Shown: positions 36,106 through 44,659 of the stretch, piece after piece
How the letters are laid out: each line of letters opens with the position of its first letter
Numbering within the stretch: position 1 is the first letter of the stretch
NCBI GenBank assembly: GCA_963719855.1
Contig: CAVRDK010000003.1
Location: forward strand, 155,155 to 219,154
DNA: 64,000 nt
From: CAIQPV01 sp963719855
Lineage (GTDB): Bacteria; Pseudomonadota; Gammaproteobacteria; Burkholderiales; Gallionellaceae
Direction: 5' to 3'
Position numbers and translations under genes: made by a program
The notes under the pieces: generated by a model
Seen by the model: the letters and a program-made list of their open reading frames with translations, nothing else
The model's database searches: none
What the model was told of the DNA's origin: nothing

Positions 36106-39100
36106 CTATTTTTCGTTCCCAACAGGCAGCGGCAATATCACCTTCACGCTGAATCCGCCGCCGGGCGGAGCATCAATTTTTATCTTGCCGCCCAACTGCG
36201 CGACGCGCTCACGCATGCCGCGTAGGCCATAGGAAGTCGATGCAATGGTGTGTCCTTCCGGCAGACCGCGCCCATTGTCGCTGATCATCAGCACAATTTC
36301 TTTGTCATCACGACGGAGTTTGACTTCCACTCTGGTTGCACCGGAATGCCGCGCGACATTGGTAAGAGATTCCTGAAGAATACGGAACAAATTTATTGAC
36401 TGCACCTTGTCCAGCATATCTTCGCAGTCTTCGTCCCCGGTGCAGGCGACCCGGCATTCGATACCTGTGCGTTTTTGGAACTGGGCGGACTGCCATTTGA
36501 ACGCCTCCATCAGGCCGAGATCGTCGAGCAGGGTCGGGCGCAGGTCGGTGATGATGCGGCGTGTGGCTATCACCGCAGTGTTGATCAGGCCGATCATGGA
36601 TTTGGCGCACTCCTGCAAAGGCATCAACTTATTCTCCGCCGCCAGCTTGCCCGCCAGCCAGTGTGCGTCCATCTTGAGCGCAGCCAGTGTTCCCCCCAGT
36701 TCGTCGTGAATTTCCCGCGCGAAGCTGGCTTTTTCTTCTTCGCGCACGGTCTGGAGATGCCTCGTTAGCTCGCGCGACTCTTGTTCCGCGCGCACATGTG
36801 CTTTTCGTGTACGCAGTGTTTCGATCCCAAAGGAAAAGTTGTTGGCGAGTTCTTCCAGCAATGCTGCTTCTTCATTGTTGAAGGCACGAGGCTCGGCTGA
36901 ATAAATGGTGAGCGCGGCAAATGTACGGTCATCGCGGACAAGAGGGAGTGCAATGCTCGACTGGTAACCGCGCTTTGTCAAAGCCTCACGCCAAGGTGCC
37001 ATTCTTGGGGTTGTCTGACAATCCTGAGTGATAACCACCGCTCCTGTTCTTATCGCAGTACCGGTTGGTCCCTGTCCGAATTCCGTATCAGACCAGGTCA
37101 CTGTTATTTTATCCAGATATCCGTCTTCATAACCGGATTGCGCGATTGGGCGTACGGTCTTGGCTTCGTCATTATCAGCAATCCCCACCCATGCCATCAT
37201 GTAGCCACCGGTCACCACCGCCAATTGGCAGGTTTCTTCAAGCAATTGTTGCTCGTTTTTGGCATGAATCACCAGCGTGTCGCATTCACTCAAAAGTGTG
37301 AGAGCACGAGTAAGCTTCTTCTTGTTTTGTTCTGCGATTTTGCGCTCGGTAATGTCCTGCACGATGGCAAGGAACATCGGGGATTCCGCCTCCATAAGCT
37401 GTAGGCGTACCTCCACCGGATAAGTCGTGCCGTCCTTGCGACGATGAAAAGTTTCGAAAAGCAGCGCTTGTCTTTCGCCCCTGCGGAGCGGCGCAATCAA
37501 CTCTTCGAAGCTCTCCCGTGTAAATGATGGTTGCAGATCCAGCAGAGTGAGTTGGTTCAGTTCTTCATCCGAGTAACCCAGGTTATTCTCCGCCCCTTCG
37601 CTGGTCAGAATGAATCTCATGGAATTGACGTCGAACAGGTAAATTTCGTCGAACGAACTTTGCAACAAATAGCCGAACTGTTGCGCCAATTCATCCGCGC
37701 GCTTGCGCCCGGTTTCGTTTTCCAACCGCAATTCCTCTTCGGCTTTTCTTCGCTCGGTGATGTCCCGGCTTGAACAAAATAGCAAAACCTGCCCGTCTAT
37801 CTCCTCGCGGGCAACACTGATCTCGACATTAAGCAGCACGCCATCCTTGCGATGACACAAGGTTTCCATCATGACACTTTGGCCGAGGTGATCATTGAAT
37901 TGCACCCGCGACGCCTCGCCGGAAAATTCTGCCGACCAATCAGCCACGTTAAAGCCGGTCATTTCTTCCCGGCTATAACCCAGCATACGGCAGAATGCCT
38001 CATTGAAATCTACCAGATTGCCCTGTGTATCCAGCACGTGAATGCCATCCATAGAGGATGTCATCAATACCTGATTGCGGCGCAGCAACCTCTCGGTTTC
38101 CAGTTCCCTGTGCTTGCGCTCGGTGACGTCCATGGCGAAACCGACTGTACCCAGCACATTGTCATGCACATCAATAATGGGAGTCTTGAAGGTTTCCACC
38201 CAGTGGGTATTTTTGCCGTCAAACGCCGATTCCTCGACATGCTTCTGTTGGCGTGCCGCCATCACCCCGGCATCATCGGCGCGGTATTTTTCCGCCAAAT
38301 CCTTCGGTTGCAGATCCAGATCGGTCTTGCCTATGGCCTGCCGGACATCCTCCAGCCGGAGATAATCGGCAAACACCTTGTTGATCATGATGTAACGCCC
38401 CTCGTGGTCTTTCATCCAGCTCAGATAGGGCGAGTTATCCAGCATGGCGCGCAGGTTGGCTTCGCTCATCAGCAACGCCGCTGCGGCCTTCTTGCGCTCG
38501 GTGATGTCGCGAATGAAAGAAAATAAATATTTCGCTTCGGGTATGTAGGCGATGGATGCCTCTAAATCCACAACATGCCCATCCTTATGGCGGTGCTGCG
38601 TTTCAAAATGGCCAAGCCCTTGTTGGATAGCCTTGTCGATCCGTGCCCTGACCGACTCCGGCGTATTTTGTATCAACGATAATTGAAAGATGCGCATACC
38701 GATCAATTCTTCACGCGCATAGCCAACCATATCCGCATAGGCTTGATTGACTTCGAGCAGATAGCCGTTAGTATCGAACAGCCAGAACCCGTCATATGCC
38801 GTGTCAATAATGGTCTTGTTCAGTTTCAACACCGCCTCAGCCCTCTTGCGCTCGGTGGTGTCGTGGATCGAGGCAAGTATCAATTTCCGCCCGTCGGACT
38901 CAATGACGCGTGAGTTTATTTCGACTGGCATGATGGAGCCGTCCTTGCAATAATGCGCGGACTCATAGCTGCCCTGGCCCTTTTCCCTTATCTCTTTTAT
39001 TCTGGGTGCAATAAGTTTGGCGAACTCCGGCGTATTGAATTCGCGCAGGTTCATTGCCATCATCTCGTCCCGCGTGTAGCCGCGCGATTTCCACGCAGTC

Positions 39101-39969
39101 TCGTTCAGGTAAACAATATTCCCGTCGAAATCAAGCAGGAAGACCGAGTCGGAGGTGCTATTCAGAAGTAGCGCATTTAACTTTAGCTCTTCCTCCTTCT
39201 GCTTGCGCTCGGTGATGTCGCGGCTGGAGGCAAAAAGTAAATTCTGTCCTTCGATCTCTATTCCAGAGCAGGCAATCTCGACATTGATCAGCGCCCCATC
39301 CTTGCAACGATGCACAGTCTCGATCCGGGCACTTTTACCGATGAGTTCCTTGAAGCGTCCCTGCTGTTCTTCAGCCGGCCATTGCGCATCAATATCAGTC
39401 ACATTAAGGTGTGCCATTTCTTTCGGGGTGTAACCCAACATATTGCAGAAAGCTTTATTGGCTTCCACGATGTTGCCCTGCATATCCATCACATGAATGC
39501 CATCCATGGAGTTTTGCATCAATGTCTGGTTGCGGAGCAGCAACGCATCGGTTTCCTGGCGAAGTTGCCGGATATATTCACGTTGCGTATGGGTAGCCAT
39601 GACGCGCCCGGCCACACCCGGCAACAGCCTCAGGTATCGTCCCTCGGTGTCTTTGACCAAATAGTCATCGGCGCCATGCTTCATCACTTCGACGGCTACC
39701 GCCGCGCTGCTTTCCCCGGTCAGCATGACGATGGGAATGAGGGTGTCAGAACTTGCGGCAAGCCTCTTCATGAAGCTGAGTCCGTCCATATCCGGCAGGT
39801 TGTAGTCGAGCAGGATCAGGTCGGGCTTGGCACCGGCTATACATGCAAACCCGGCCTCCGCAGACGACGCCATCACCAAACTGTAGGAACCGTTGAAATC
39901 CTTGAAGGCGCGCTGGTAGAGACGCTGGTCGTCTTTGCTGTCGTCGATAACAAGGATGGTTGTGGTCAT
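36106..39969 (-). CDS. Multi-sensor histidine kinase: REC, six PAS, GAF, HisKA_3, HATPase
   Basis: A 1287-residue soluble sensor. Residues 1-125 are a receiver domain with the phosphoacceptor in ILLDYNLPDMDG. Six PAS domains follow (about 140-890), many ending in DITERK. Next are a GAF domain (about 900-1065), a HisKA_3 dimerisation domain with the phospho-His in REIHDELGG (near 1100), and a C-terminal ATPase domain (NVARHSG, DNGRGLP, YGLRGMRER). This is a NarX/DegS-type core with an unusual input receiver. It overlaps the upstream response-regulator stop by one base (TGATG), so the two are co-translated. No membrane segment. Signals are unknown. Confidence 0.92.
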   Translation of the reverse strand: MTTTILVIDDSKDDQRLYQRAFKDFNGSYSLVMASSAEAGFACIAGAKPDLILLDYNLPDMDGLSFMKRLAASSDTLIPIVMLTGESSAAVAVEVMKHGADDYLVKDTEGRYLRLLPGVAGRVMATHTQREYIRQLRQETDALLLRNQTLMQNSMDGIHVMDMQGNIVEANKAFCNMLGYTPKEMAHLNVTDIDAQWPAEEQQGRFKELIGKSARIETVHRCKDGALINVEIACSGIEIEGQNLLFASSRDITERKQKEEELKLNALLLNSTSDSVFLLDFDGNIVYLNETAWKSRGYTRDEMMAMNLREFNTPEFAKLIAPRIKEIREKGQGSYESAHYCKDGSIMPVEINSRVIESDGRKLILASIHDTTERKRAEAVLKLNKTIIDTAYDGFWLFDTNGYLLEVNQAYADMVGYAREELIGMRIFQLSLIQNTPESVRARIDKAIQQGLGHFETQHRHKDGHVVDLEASIAYIPEAKYLFSFIRDITERKKAAAALLMSEANLRAMLDNSPYLSWMKDHEGRYIMINKVFADYLRLEDVRQAIGKTDLDLQPKDLAEKYRADDAGVMAARQQKHVEESAFDGKNTHWVETFKTPIIDVHDNVLGTVGFAMDVTERKHRELETERLLRRNQVLMTSSMDGIHVLDTQGNLVDFNEAFCRMLGYSREEMTGFNVADWSAEFSGEASRVQFNDHLGQSVMMETLCHRKDGVLLNVEISVAREEIDGQVLLFCSSRDITERRKAEEELRLENETGRKRADELAQQFGYLLQSSFDEIYLFDVNSMRFILTSEGAENNLGYSDEELNQLTLLDLQPSFTRESFEELIAPLRRGERQALLFETFHRRKDGTTYPVEVRLQLMEAESPMFLAIVQDITERKIAEQNKKKLTRALTLLSECDTLVIHAKNEQQLLEETCQLAVVTGGYMMAWVGIADNDEAKTVRPIAQSGYEDGYLDKITVTWSDTEFGQGPTGTAIRTGAVVITQDCQTTPRMAPWREALTKRGYQSSIALPLVRDDRTFAALTIYSAEPRAFNNEEAALLEELANNFSFGIETLRTRKAHVRAEQESRELTRHLQTVREEEKASFAREIHDELGGTLAALKMDAHWLAGKLAAENKLMPLQECAKSMIGLINTAVIATRRIITDLRPTLLDDLGLMEAFKWQSAQFQKRTGIECRVACTGDEDCEDMLDKVQSINLFRILQESLTNVARHSGATRVEVKLRRDDKEIVLMISDNGRGLPEGHTIASTSYGLRGMRERVAQLGGKIKIDAPPGGGFSVKVILPLPVGNEK

Positions 39970-40412
39970 CAGATGTTCTTTGGCAGGATGGAAACGTTAA
40001 TCCAATATTCAGTGAGGCTCGCAATCGCCTGAACGAATCCCTCGAAATCCACCGGCTTCTGCACGTAAGAATTCGCCCCGGCGGCATAGCACCATTCAAT
40101 GTCGTGCTCGGCATTGGATGTCGTCAGAATGATGACCGGGGTCTTCATAAAATCCGGCTCAGTTTTGATGGTGTGCAGCACGCTCCTCCCGTCTGCGCCG
40201 GGCAGGTTCAGATCGAGCAGAATGAAGCTGGGTCGGGGAGCCTTGCCGGGGGCAGAGAACTCGCCACGCTGGAAAAGATAATCGAGCGCCTGTTCACCAT
40301 TGATGCAACGCTGAACCGGGTTGGCAAAATTGGCCTTCTTGAAGGCGCGCATGGTGGCATAAAAATCGTCGTCACTGTCCTCGACGATCAGAATGGTTTC
40401 AGACTCGTTCAT
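39969..40412 (-). CDS. Single-domain response regulator (CheY/Rcp1-like)
   Basis: A 147-residue receiver protein: acidic pair in IVEDSDDD, phosphoacceptor Asp in FILLDLNLPGADG, Thr/Ser in ILTTSN and Lys in YVQKPVDFEGF. It lacks an output domain, as in Rcp1-type regulators that pass phosphate on or bind partners. AGGTAATAGC precedes the ATG. It is encoded between two histidine kinases and probably serves one or both. Confidence 0.92.
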   Translation of the reverse strand: MNESETILIVEDSDDDFYATMRAFKKANFANPVQRCINGEQALDYLFQRGEFSAPGKAPRPSFILLDLNLPGADGRSVLHTIKTEPDFMKTPVIILTTSNAEHDIEWCYAAGANSYVQKPVDFEGFVQAIASLTEYWINVSILPKNI

Positions 40413-40443
40413 TGCTATTACCTAAAAAACAGTTGTTGGTTTC

Positions 40444-40691
40444 GTAGGTGCGAATTTACCTCGCAGAGGTTCTTGTGCCCTGTGGGCGTCGCACGCACAA
40501 TAATTTATGTGCCTATGAACAATTTTCAGCTTTGCACTATTGTAGGATGTGAGAAGGCCGTAGGATGGGTGAAGCGTAGCGTAACCCATCAATGCCGCAA
40601 CCTACCAAAGCTAAAACGATGGGTTACCACCCATCCTACTGAAAACCATATAGAGGCATAATAATTCATGTGCGAATGAATTCGCACCTAC
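40444..40691. repeat. 248-bp element with terminal inverted repeats
   Basis: GTAGGTGCGAATT (40444-40456) and AATTCGCACCTAC (40679-40691) are perfect 13-bp inverted termini. Inside lies a second inverted pair, GTAGGATGGGT at 40560 and ACCCATCCTAC ending at 40640. It has no coding frame and looks like a non-autonomous miniature element. The right terminus contains the stop codon of the kinase gene at 40688. Confidence 0.7.
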
Positions 40692-41872
40692 ATACTCAAA
40701 GTAAAATAAAACACCGTCCCCTCTCCGGGGACGGATTCCAGCCAGATGCGGCCGCCGTAACGTTCAACAATTTTCTTGACTATGGTAAGGCCGGCTCCGG
40801 TACCCCCGCCGTATTTGTTTTGCTCATGCAGCCGTTTGAATATCCGAAAAACGTTCTCGTGATGCTGCGGCGCAATGCCGATGCCATTATCGCGGACGTA
40901 AAAAACCGGAGGAGTGCTGCTATGGTCGCAACCGACTTCTATCCATTTTGAGGGCTTGTCGTTATATTTTGCCGCATTGGAAAACAGGTTCTGGAATACC
41001 TCCCCGATACGGATGGCGTCGCCCTTTACCTCACCCAGACGGCCATTGCGGCGCAACTCGATGCCCTCCTTCGTCCATAACCGGCTCAAGTCTTCCGCCA
41101 CCGTGTCAACGACGGCATCCACATCAACCGGTTCTTTGACCAGTTCCGATACACCTAAACGTGAATAAGTCATCAGGCTGTCTATCAGGTTGGATAGCCG
41201 TTCGGTCAGCCGCTGGATGCTATCTATGTATTGCCGGCCACTCTCATCCAGTTGGGGAGCGTAGTCTTCCTTGAGAAAACTGGCGTAGTTGTGGATGCCG
41301 CGCAGCGGCTCCTTGAGGTCGTGCGCAGCGATGTAGGTAAATTCGTCGAGCGCCTTGTTGATCGCGGCCACGCGCGCTTCCTGAAGTCTGGATTCATTTA
41401 ATTCTGCGGCGTACCTTGCACGGTAGCGATGCATGGCCTCGATGGAAGAGCATACGATGACCGCATCCGTTAAAAATACCGCGTTAGACCAAACGCTTGC
41501 TCGTATGACCTCGATTGAAAACGAGTAATAAGGAGGAGTAAATATAAACGTGGCCAGCGATATGCCGATGGCTGAAGCGAATAGTCCCGGCCACAGTCCG
41601 CCAACCACCGCAGCAAGCGTGACGGCAGGAAAGAAAGTGATGTATTGCAACCCGGCATCGACGGGAGCGATCATCATACGCACCAACAGGCCGATCCCCA
41701 TCAACACAATCGCAACCAGATAGTTGAAAGCCTCAACGCGCTCCCGGTGGATGATGGCGGGCAGGCGCTCGACCACCCACTCAATCAGGTTATGGGCGAA
41801 CGAATTTATATGTTTGTTTATGCTCAATTTAATCTCATGGCATGGAAATGCGCCAAGCGCGGGATTATCCAT
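40688..41872 (-). CDS. DUF4118 membrane histidine kinase (phytochrome-like core)
   Basis: A 394-residue sensor kinase. Four membrane helices form a DUF4118 (KdpD-like) module at about 35-140. A coiled linker and a HisKA domain with phospho-His in YIAAHDLKEPLRGI (near 180) follow, then an ATPase domain (NLFSNAAKYND, VRDNGIGIA, GGTGAGLTIVKKI). The short linker HDLKEPLR is typical of kinases that pair with Rcp1-like regulators, one of which is encoded next. The start at 41872 is chosen because upstream residues are not conserved; the true start may be further in. Confidence 0.82.
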   Translation of the reverse strand: MDNPALGAFPCHEIKLSINKHINSFAHNLIEWVVERLPAIIHRERVEAFNYLVAIVLMGIGLLVRMMIAPVDAGLQYITFFPAVTLAAVVGGLWPGLFASAIGISLATFIFTPPYYSFSIEVIRASVWSNAVFLTDAVIVCSSIEAMHRYRARYAAELNESRLQEARVAAINKALDEFTYIAAHDLKEPLRGIHNYASFLKEDYAPQLDESGRQYIDSIQRLTERLSNLIDSLMTYSRLGVSELVKEPVDVDAVVDTVAEDLSRLWTKEGIELRRNGRLGEVKGDAIRIGEVFQNLFSNAAKYNDKPSKWIEVGCDHSSTPPVFYVRDNGIGIAPQHHENVFRIFKRLHEQNKYGGGTGAGLTIVKKIVERYGGRIWLESVPGEGTVFYFTLSM

Positions 41873-41949
41873 TCCCACTGCTTGGAGCCGCGAGTTTACA
41901 GAGATTGTCTGATTGGCGGTATAGGACAAACACCTATGGGGATTATACG

Positions 41950-42050
41950 TCCCCTCCCCCATGCAGGGGGAGGGCTAGGGAGGGGGTAGAAACGCATACT
42001 TTTCACCGCATTTACCCCCATCCTAACCTTCCCCCTGGCAGGGGGAAGGA
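41950..42050. repeat. Intergenic palindromic repeat, copy 3
   Basis: Inverted arms CCCCCATGCAGGGGGAGGGC and CCTTCCCCCTGGCAGGGGGA around GGGGTAGAA and TTTACCCCC. It lies between the DUF4118 kinase and fbaB. Confidence 0.78.
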
Positions 42051-42094
42051 ACAGTATTGGGTAGGGGGGCACAAAGGCGCACCCACCCTGCGCA

Positions 42095-43144
42095 TCACGC
42101 TACCGTCACGTCCTTCGACGCATACACATCCTGAATCGCATTGAGCAGCACCACGCCGTCCTGCATCGGTTTCTGGAATGCCTTGCGCCCTGAAATCAGC
42201 CCCATGCCGCCGGCGCGCTTGTTGATGACGGCGGTGCGCACGGCCTGGTGCAGGTCGTCCTTGCCGGATTCTCCGCCGGAGTTAATCAGGCCGGAGCGTC
42301 CCATGAAGCAGTTCGCCACTTGGTAGCGCACGAGGTCTATCGGGTGATCGGTGGTAAGTTCGCTGTACACCTTGGGACTGGTCTTGCCGAATTTAATGGC
42401 GTTGTAACCGCCGTTGTTCTCGGCCATTTTCTGTTTGATGATGTCGGCATTGATGGTGGCAGCAAGGTAGTTGGCCTGCCCGGTTAAATCGGCCGCAGCG
42501 TGATAATCCTTGTCGGCAGTCTTGAACGCCGAGTTGCGCAGATAAGCCCACAGGAAAGTCGCCATGCCGAGTTCATGCGCATGCGCGAAGGCTTCCGAGA
42601 TTTCCATTATCTGTCGGCGCGATTGTTCTGAGCCGAAGAATACCGTCGCGCCCACCGCCACCGCGCCCATGTCGAACGCCTGATCCACGCTGGCGAACAG
42701 CGTCTGGTCGAACATATTGGGATAGGTGAGCAGTTCGTTGTGGTTGATTTTGACGATGAACGGAATCTTGTGCGCATAGCGGCGCGCCACCGAACTCAGC
42801 ACACCGAGCGTGGAGGCCACGCCGTTGCAGCCGCCTTCGATGGCCAGCTTGACGATGTTCTCGGGGTCGAAATACATCGGGTTGGGTGCAAACGAGTATC
42901 CGGCGGAATGTTCCACGCCCTGATCCACCGGCAGGATGGAAAGATAGCCAGTGCCACCTAGCCGTCCGTGATCGTAAAAAGTTTGCAGGCTGCGCAGCAC
43001 GCCGGTCTTGCGGTCTTTCATCGCCACCACACGATCCACGTAGTCCGGCCCCGGCAGGTGTAATGTTTCCTTGGGAATTCCGACACAGCGATACGCCAAC
43101 AAATGTTCCGCTTCGTCCGCCAGCAGTTGCGTGATATTGGTCAT
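42095..43144 (-). CDS. fbaB: Class I fructose-bisphosphate aldolase (FbaB/DhnA type)
   Basis: A 349-residue glycolytic aldolase using a Schiff-base Lys. Visible markers are SILPVDQGVEHSAGYSF, the strand PFIVKINHNELL, NAIKFGKTSP (the probable Schiff-base Lys) and NCFMGRSGLINSGG with the phosphate-binding loop. It cleaves fructose 1,6-bisphosphate to two triose phosphates. AGGAG precedes the ATG. Length matches the FbaB family. Confidence 0.92.
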   Translation of the reverse strand: MTNITQLLADEAEHLLAYRCVGIPKETLHLPGPDYVDRVVAMKDRKTGVLRSLQTFYDHGRLGGTGYLSILPVDQGVEHSAGYSFAPNPMYFDPENIVKLAIEGGCNGVASTLGVLSSVARRYAHKIPFIVKINHNELLTYPNMFDQTLFASVDQAFDMGAVAVGATVFFGSEQSRRQIMEISEAFAHAHELGMATFLWAYLRNSAFKTADKDYHAAADLTGQANYLAATINADIIKQKMAENNGGYNAIKFGKTSPKVYSELTTDHPIDLVRYQVANCFMGRSGLINSGGESGKDDLHQAVRTAVINKRAGGMGLISGRKAFQKPMQDGVVLLNAIQDVYASKDVTVA

Positions 43145-43304
43145 GGTAGTCTCCTATCGGTTGAATAATAGAAGAATACTACTCTTCATCCCAGTACATG
43201 GGAAATACCGAAAAACGGGTATCTCCTTCACGCCCCTTGCGATGTTGAGCCATGAAAAAGAGAAGAACTCTCTGTTAACCCAAAAAGTTCATTAGCGCCG
43301 ATTT

Positions 43305-43408
43305 GTCCCTTCCCCTTTGCAGGGGGAAGGTTAGGATGGGGGTAGAACTGGTGAAATGTACGCGTTTCTACCCCCTCCCTAGCCCTCCCCCTGCAAGGGG
43401 GAGGAGAC
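43305..43408. repeat. Intergenic palindromic repeat, copy 4
   Basis: Arms CCCTTTGCAGGGGGAAGGTT and CCCTCCCCCTGCAAGGGGGA flank GGGGGTAGAA and TTCTACCCCC. It lies between fbaB and dsbB. Confidence 0.78.
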
Positions 43409-43446
43409 ATTGGATCTAATGGATTATTTTGGTTTAAAGAGCTCTT

Positions 43447-43965
43447 TTATGTGCGATTTTTCCGGACGGCGATCATCACCGCCCACACACCGAGCAGTAC
43501 GTACCAGATTAGCGTCCATTCAGGAATGCCCAGAGTAAGGAATGTCCAGCCTTTGGCCGCGCATTCGCCGGAGCCGTGCATGATTTCCTTCAACACTTCG
43601 GCCATGGGGAAATTTTCCAGCATGTAGTCCAGACCGGGACCACAAGCTGGCACTTCGTCCTTGGGCAAATGTTGTATCCAGATGTGGCGGATAGCCACGC
43701 CCGCACCGCTTAATGAAAACAGGGTAATCAATGCGGCATAGATTTTTGTGCCGAGGTGTTTGGGGTTATGCAACGTGGCAATGACGAACAGCACCAGCAT
43801 GGACATGAAAATGAAGCGCTGAACCATGCACAGCGGACAGGGTTCCTGATGCAGCACGTACTGGAAATAGAATGCCGCGCCGAACAGTCCTGCGATGGAC
43901 AACACACCGGCCAGGTAAAGCCAGCGGTTGGAGAGGGTGTACCACAGGTTAATCAGCTTTTTCAT
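43447..43965 (-). CDS. dsbB: Disulfide bond formation protein DsbB
   Basis: A 172-residue inner-membrane protein with four helices. The first periplasmic loop has the redox pair in QEPCPLCMVQR, and the second loop has CGPGLDYM and GECAAKG. It reoxidises DsbA and passes electrons to quinones. It stands alone between two palindromic repeats. Confidence 0.92.
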   Translation of the reverse strand: MKKLINLWYTLSNRWLYLAGVLSIAGLFGAAFYFQYVLHQEPCPLCMVQRFIFMSMLVLFVIATLHNPKHLGTKIYAALITLFSLSGAGVAIRHIWIQHLPKDEVPACGPGLDYMLENFPMAEVLKEIMHGSGECAAKGWTFLTLGIPEWTLIWYVLLGVWAVMIAVRKNRT

Positions 43966-43999
43966 GTTTATCCCATATTATCCAGAGAGACATATCAGT

Positions 44000-44091
44000 T
44001 CCTTCCCCCTTGCAGGGGGAAGGCTAGGATGGGGGTAGAACAGTGGAAAAGTGAAGCTTCTACCCCCTCCCTAACCCTGCAAGGGGGAGGA
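44000..44091. repeat. Intergenic palindromic repeat, copy 5
   Basis: Arms CCTTCCCCCTTGCAGGGGGA and CCTGCAAGGGGGAGG with the GGGGTAGAA/TTCTACCCCC pair between them. One arm is shorter than in other copies. It lies between dsbB and iscX. Confidence 0.75.
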
Positions 44092-44126
44092 AATATTCCG
44101 GCCAATTTGTTATCCGGGCTCATGCC

Positions 44127-44321
44127 TTATTCCGTCTCGTCTATCCACGCCATCTGGATGGCTTCGAGCACTTTTTCGCCGCCGTGCATGTGATCGTCAT
44201 CGAAGTCTTCCAATTCCAGTACCCAGTTGTGCAGGTCGACGAAGCGCACTGTCTTCGGATCAATTTCGGGGTGCGCTTCCGCCAATTCGATGGCGATCAG
44301 GCGTACGTCAGTCCATTTCAT
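44127..44321 (-). CDS. iscX: Fe-S assembly protein IscX
   Basis: A 64-residue acidic protein that binds IscS and modulates cluster assembly. The family markers are MKWTDVRLIAIELAE, FVDLHNWVLEL and the acidic DFDDD. The start at 44321 follows from the conserved MKWTD; upstream residues are not part of the family. Last gene of the isc operon, four bases after fdx. Confidence 0.92.
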   Translation of the reverse strand: MKWTDVRLIAIELAEAHPEIDPKTVRFVDLHNWVLELEDFDDDHMHGGEKVLEAIQMAWIDETE

Positions 44322-44325
44322 TTCG

Positions 44326-44658
44326 TTACTCCTTGACCATGTTGATGGTGTATTTGGGTATCTCGACGACAAGGTCCTTGTCTCGCACTATTGCCTGGCA
44401 ACTCAGGCGCGAGGTGGGTTCCACGCCCCATGCCTTGTCCAGCATATCCTCTTCCAACTCTTCGGCGGGATTCAGCGAGTTAAAACCTTCGCGAATGACG
44501 ACGTGGCAAGTGGTGCAGGCGCAGGATTTCTCGCAGGCATGTTCGATCTCGATGCCGTTTCCCAGCAACGCCTCTATCAGCGCCACACCGGTGTCGGCCT
44601 GTATCACCTTGCCTTGGGGACACAATTCCACATGCGGCAACACGATAATCTGCGGCAT
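44326..44658 (-). CDS. fdx: ISC-type [2Fe-2S] ferredoxin
   Basis: A 110-residue ferredoxin with cluster ligands in CEKSCACTTC and a later Cys in RLSCQAIV. It supplies electrons for Fe-S cluster assembly. It lies one base after hscA and four bases before iscX. Confidence 0.94.
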   Translation of the reverse strand: MPQIIVLPHVELCPQGKVIQADTGVALIEALLGNGIEIEHACEKSCACTTCHVVIREGFNSLNPAEELEEDMLDKAWGVEPTSRLSCQAIVRDKDLVVEIPKYTINMVKE

Positions 44659-44659
44659 T

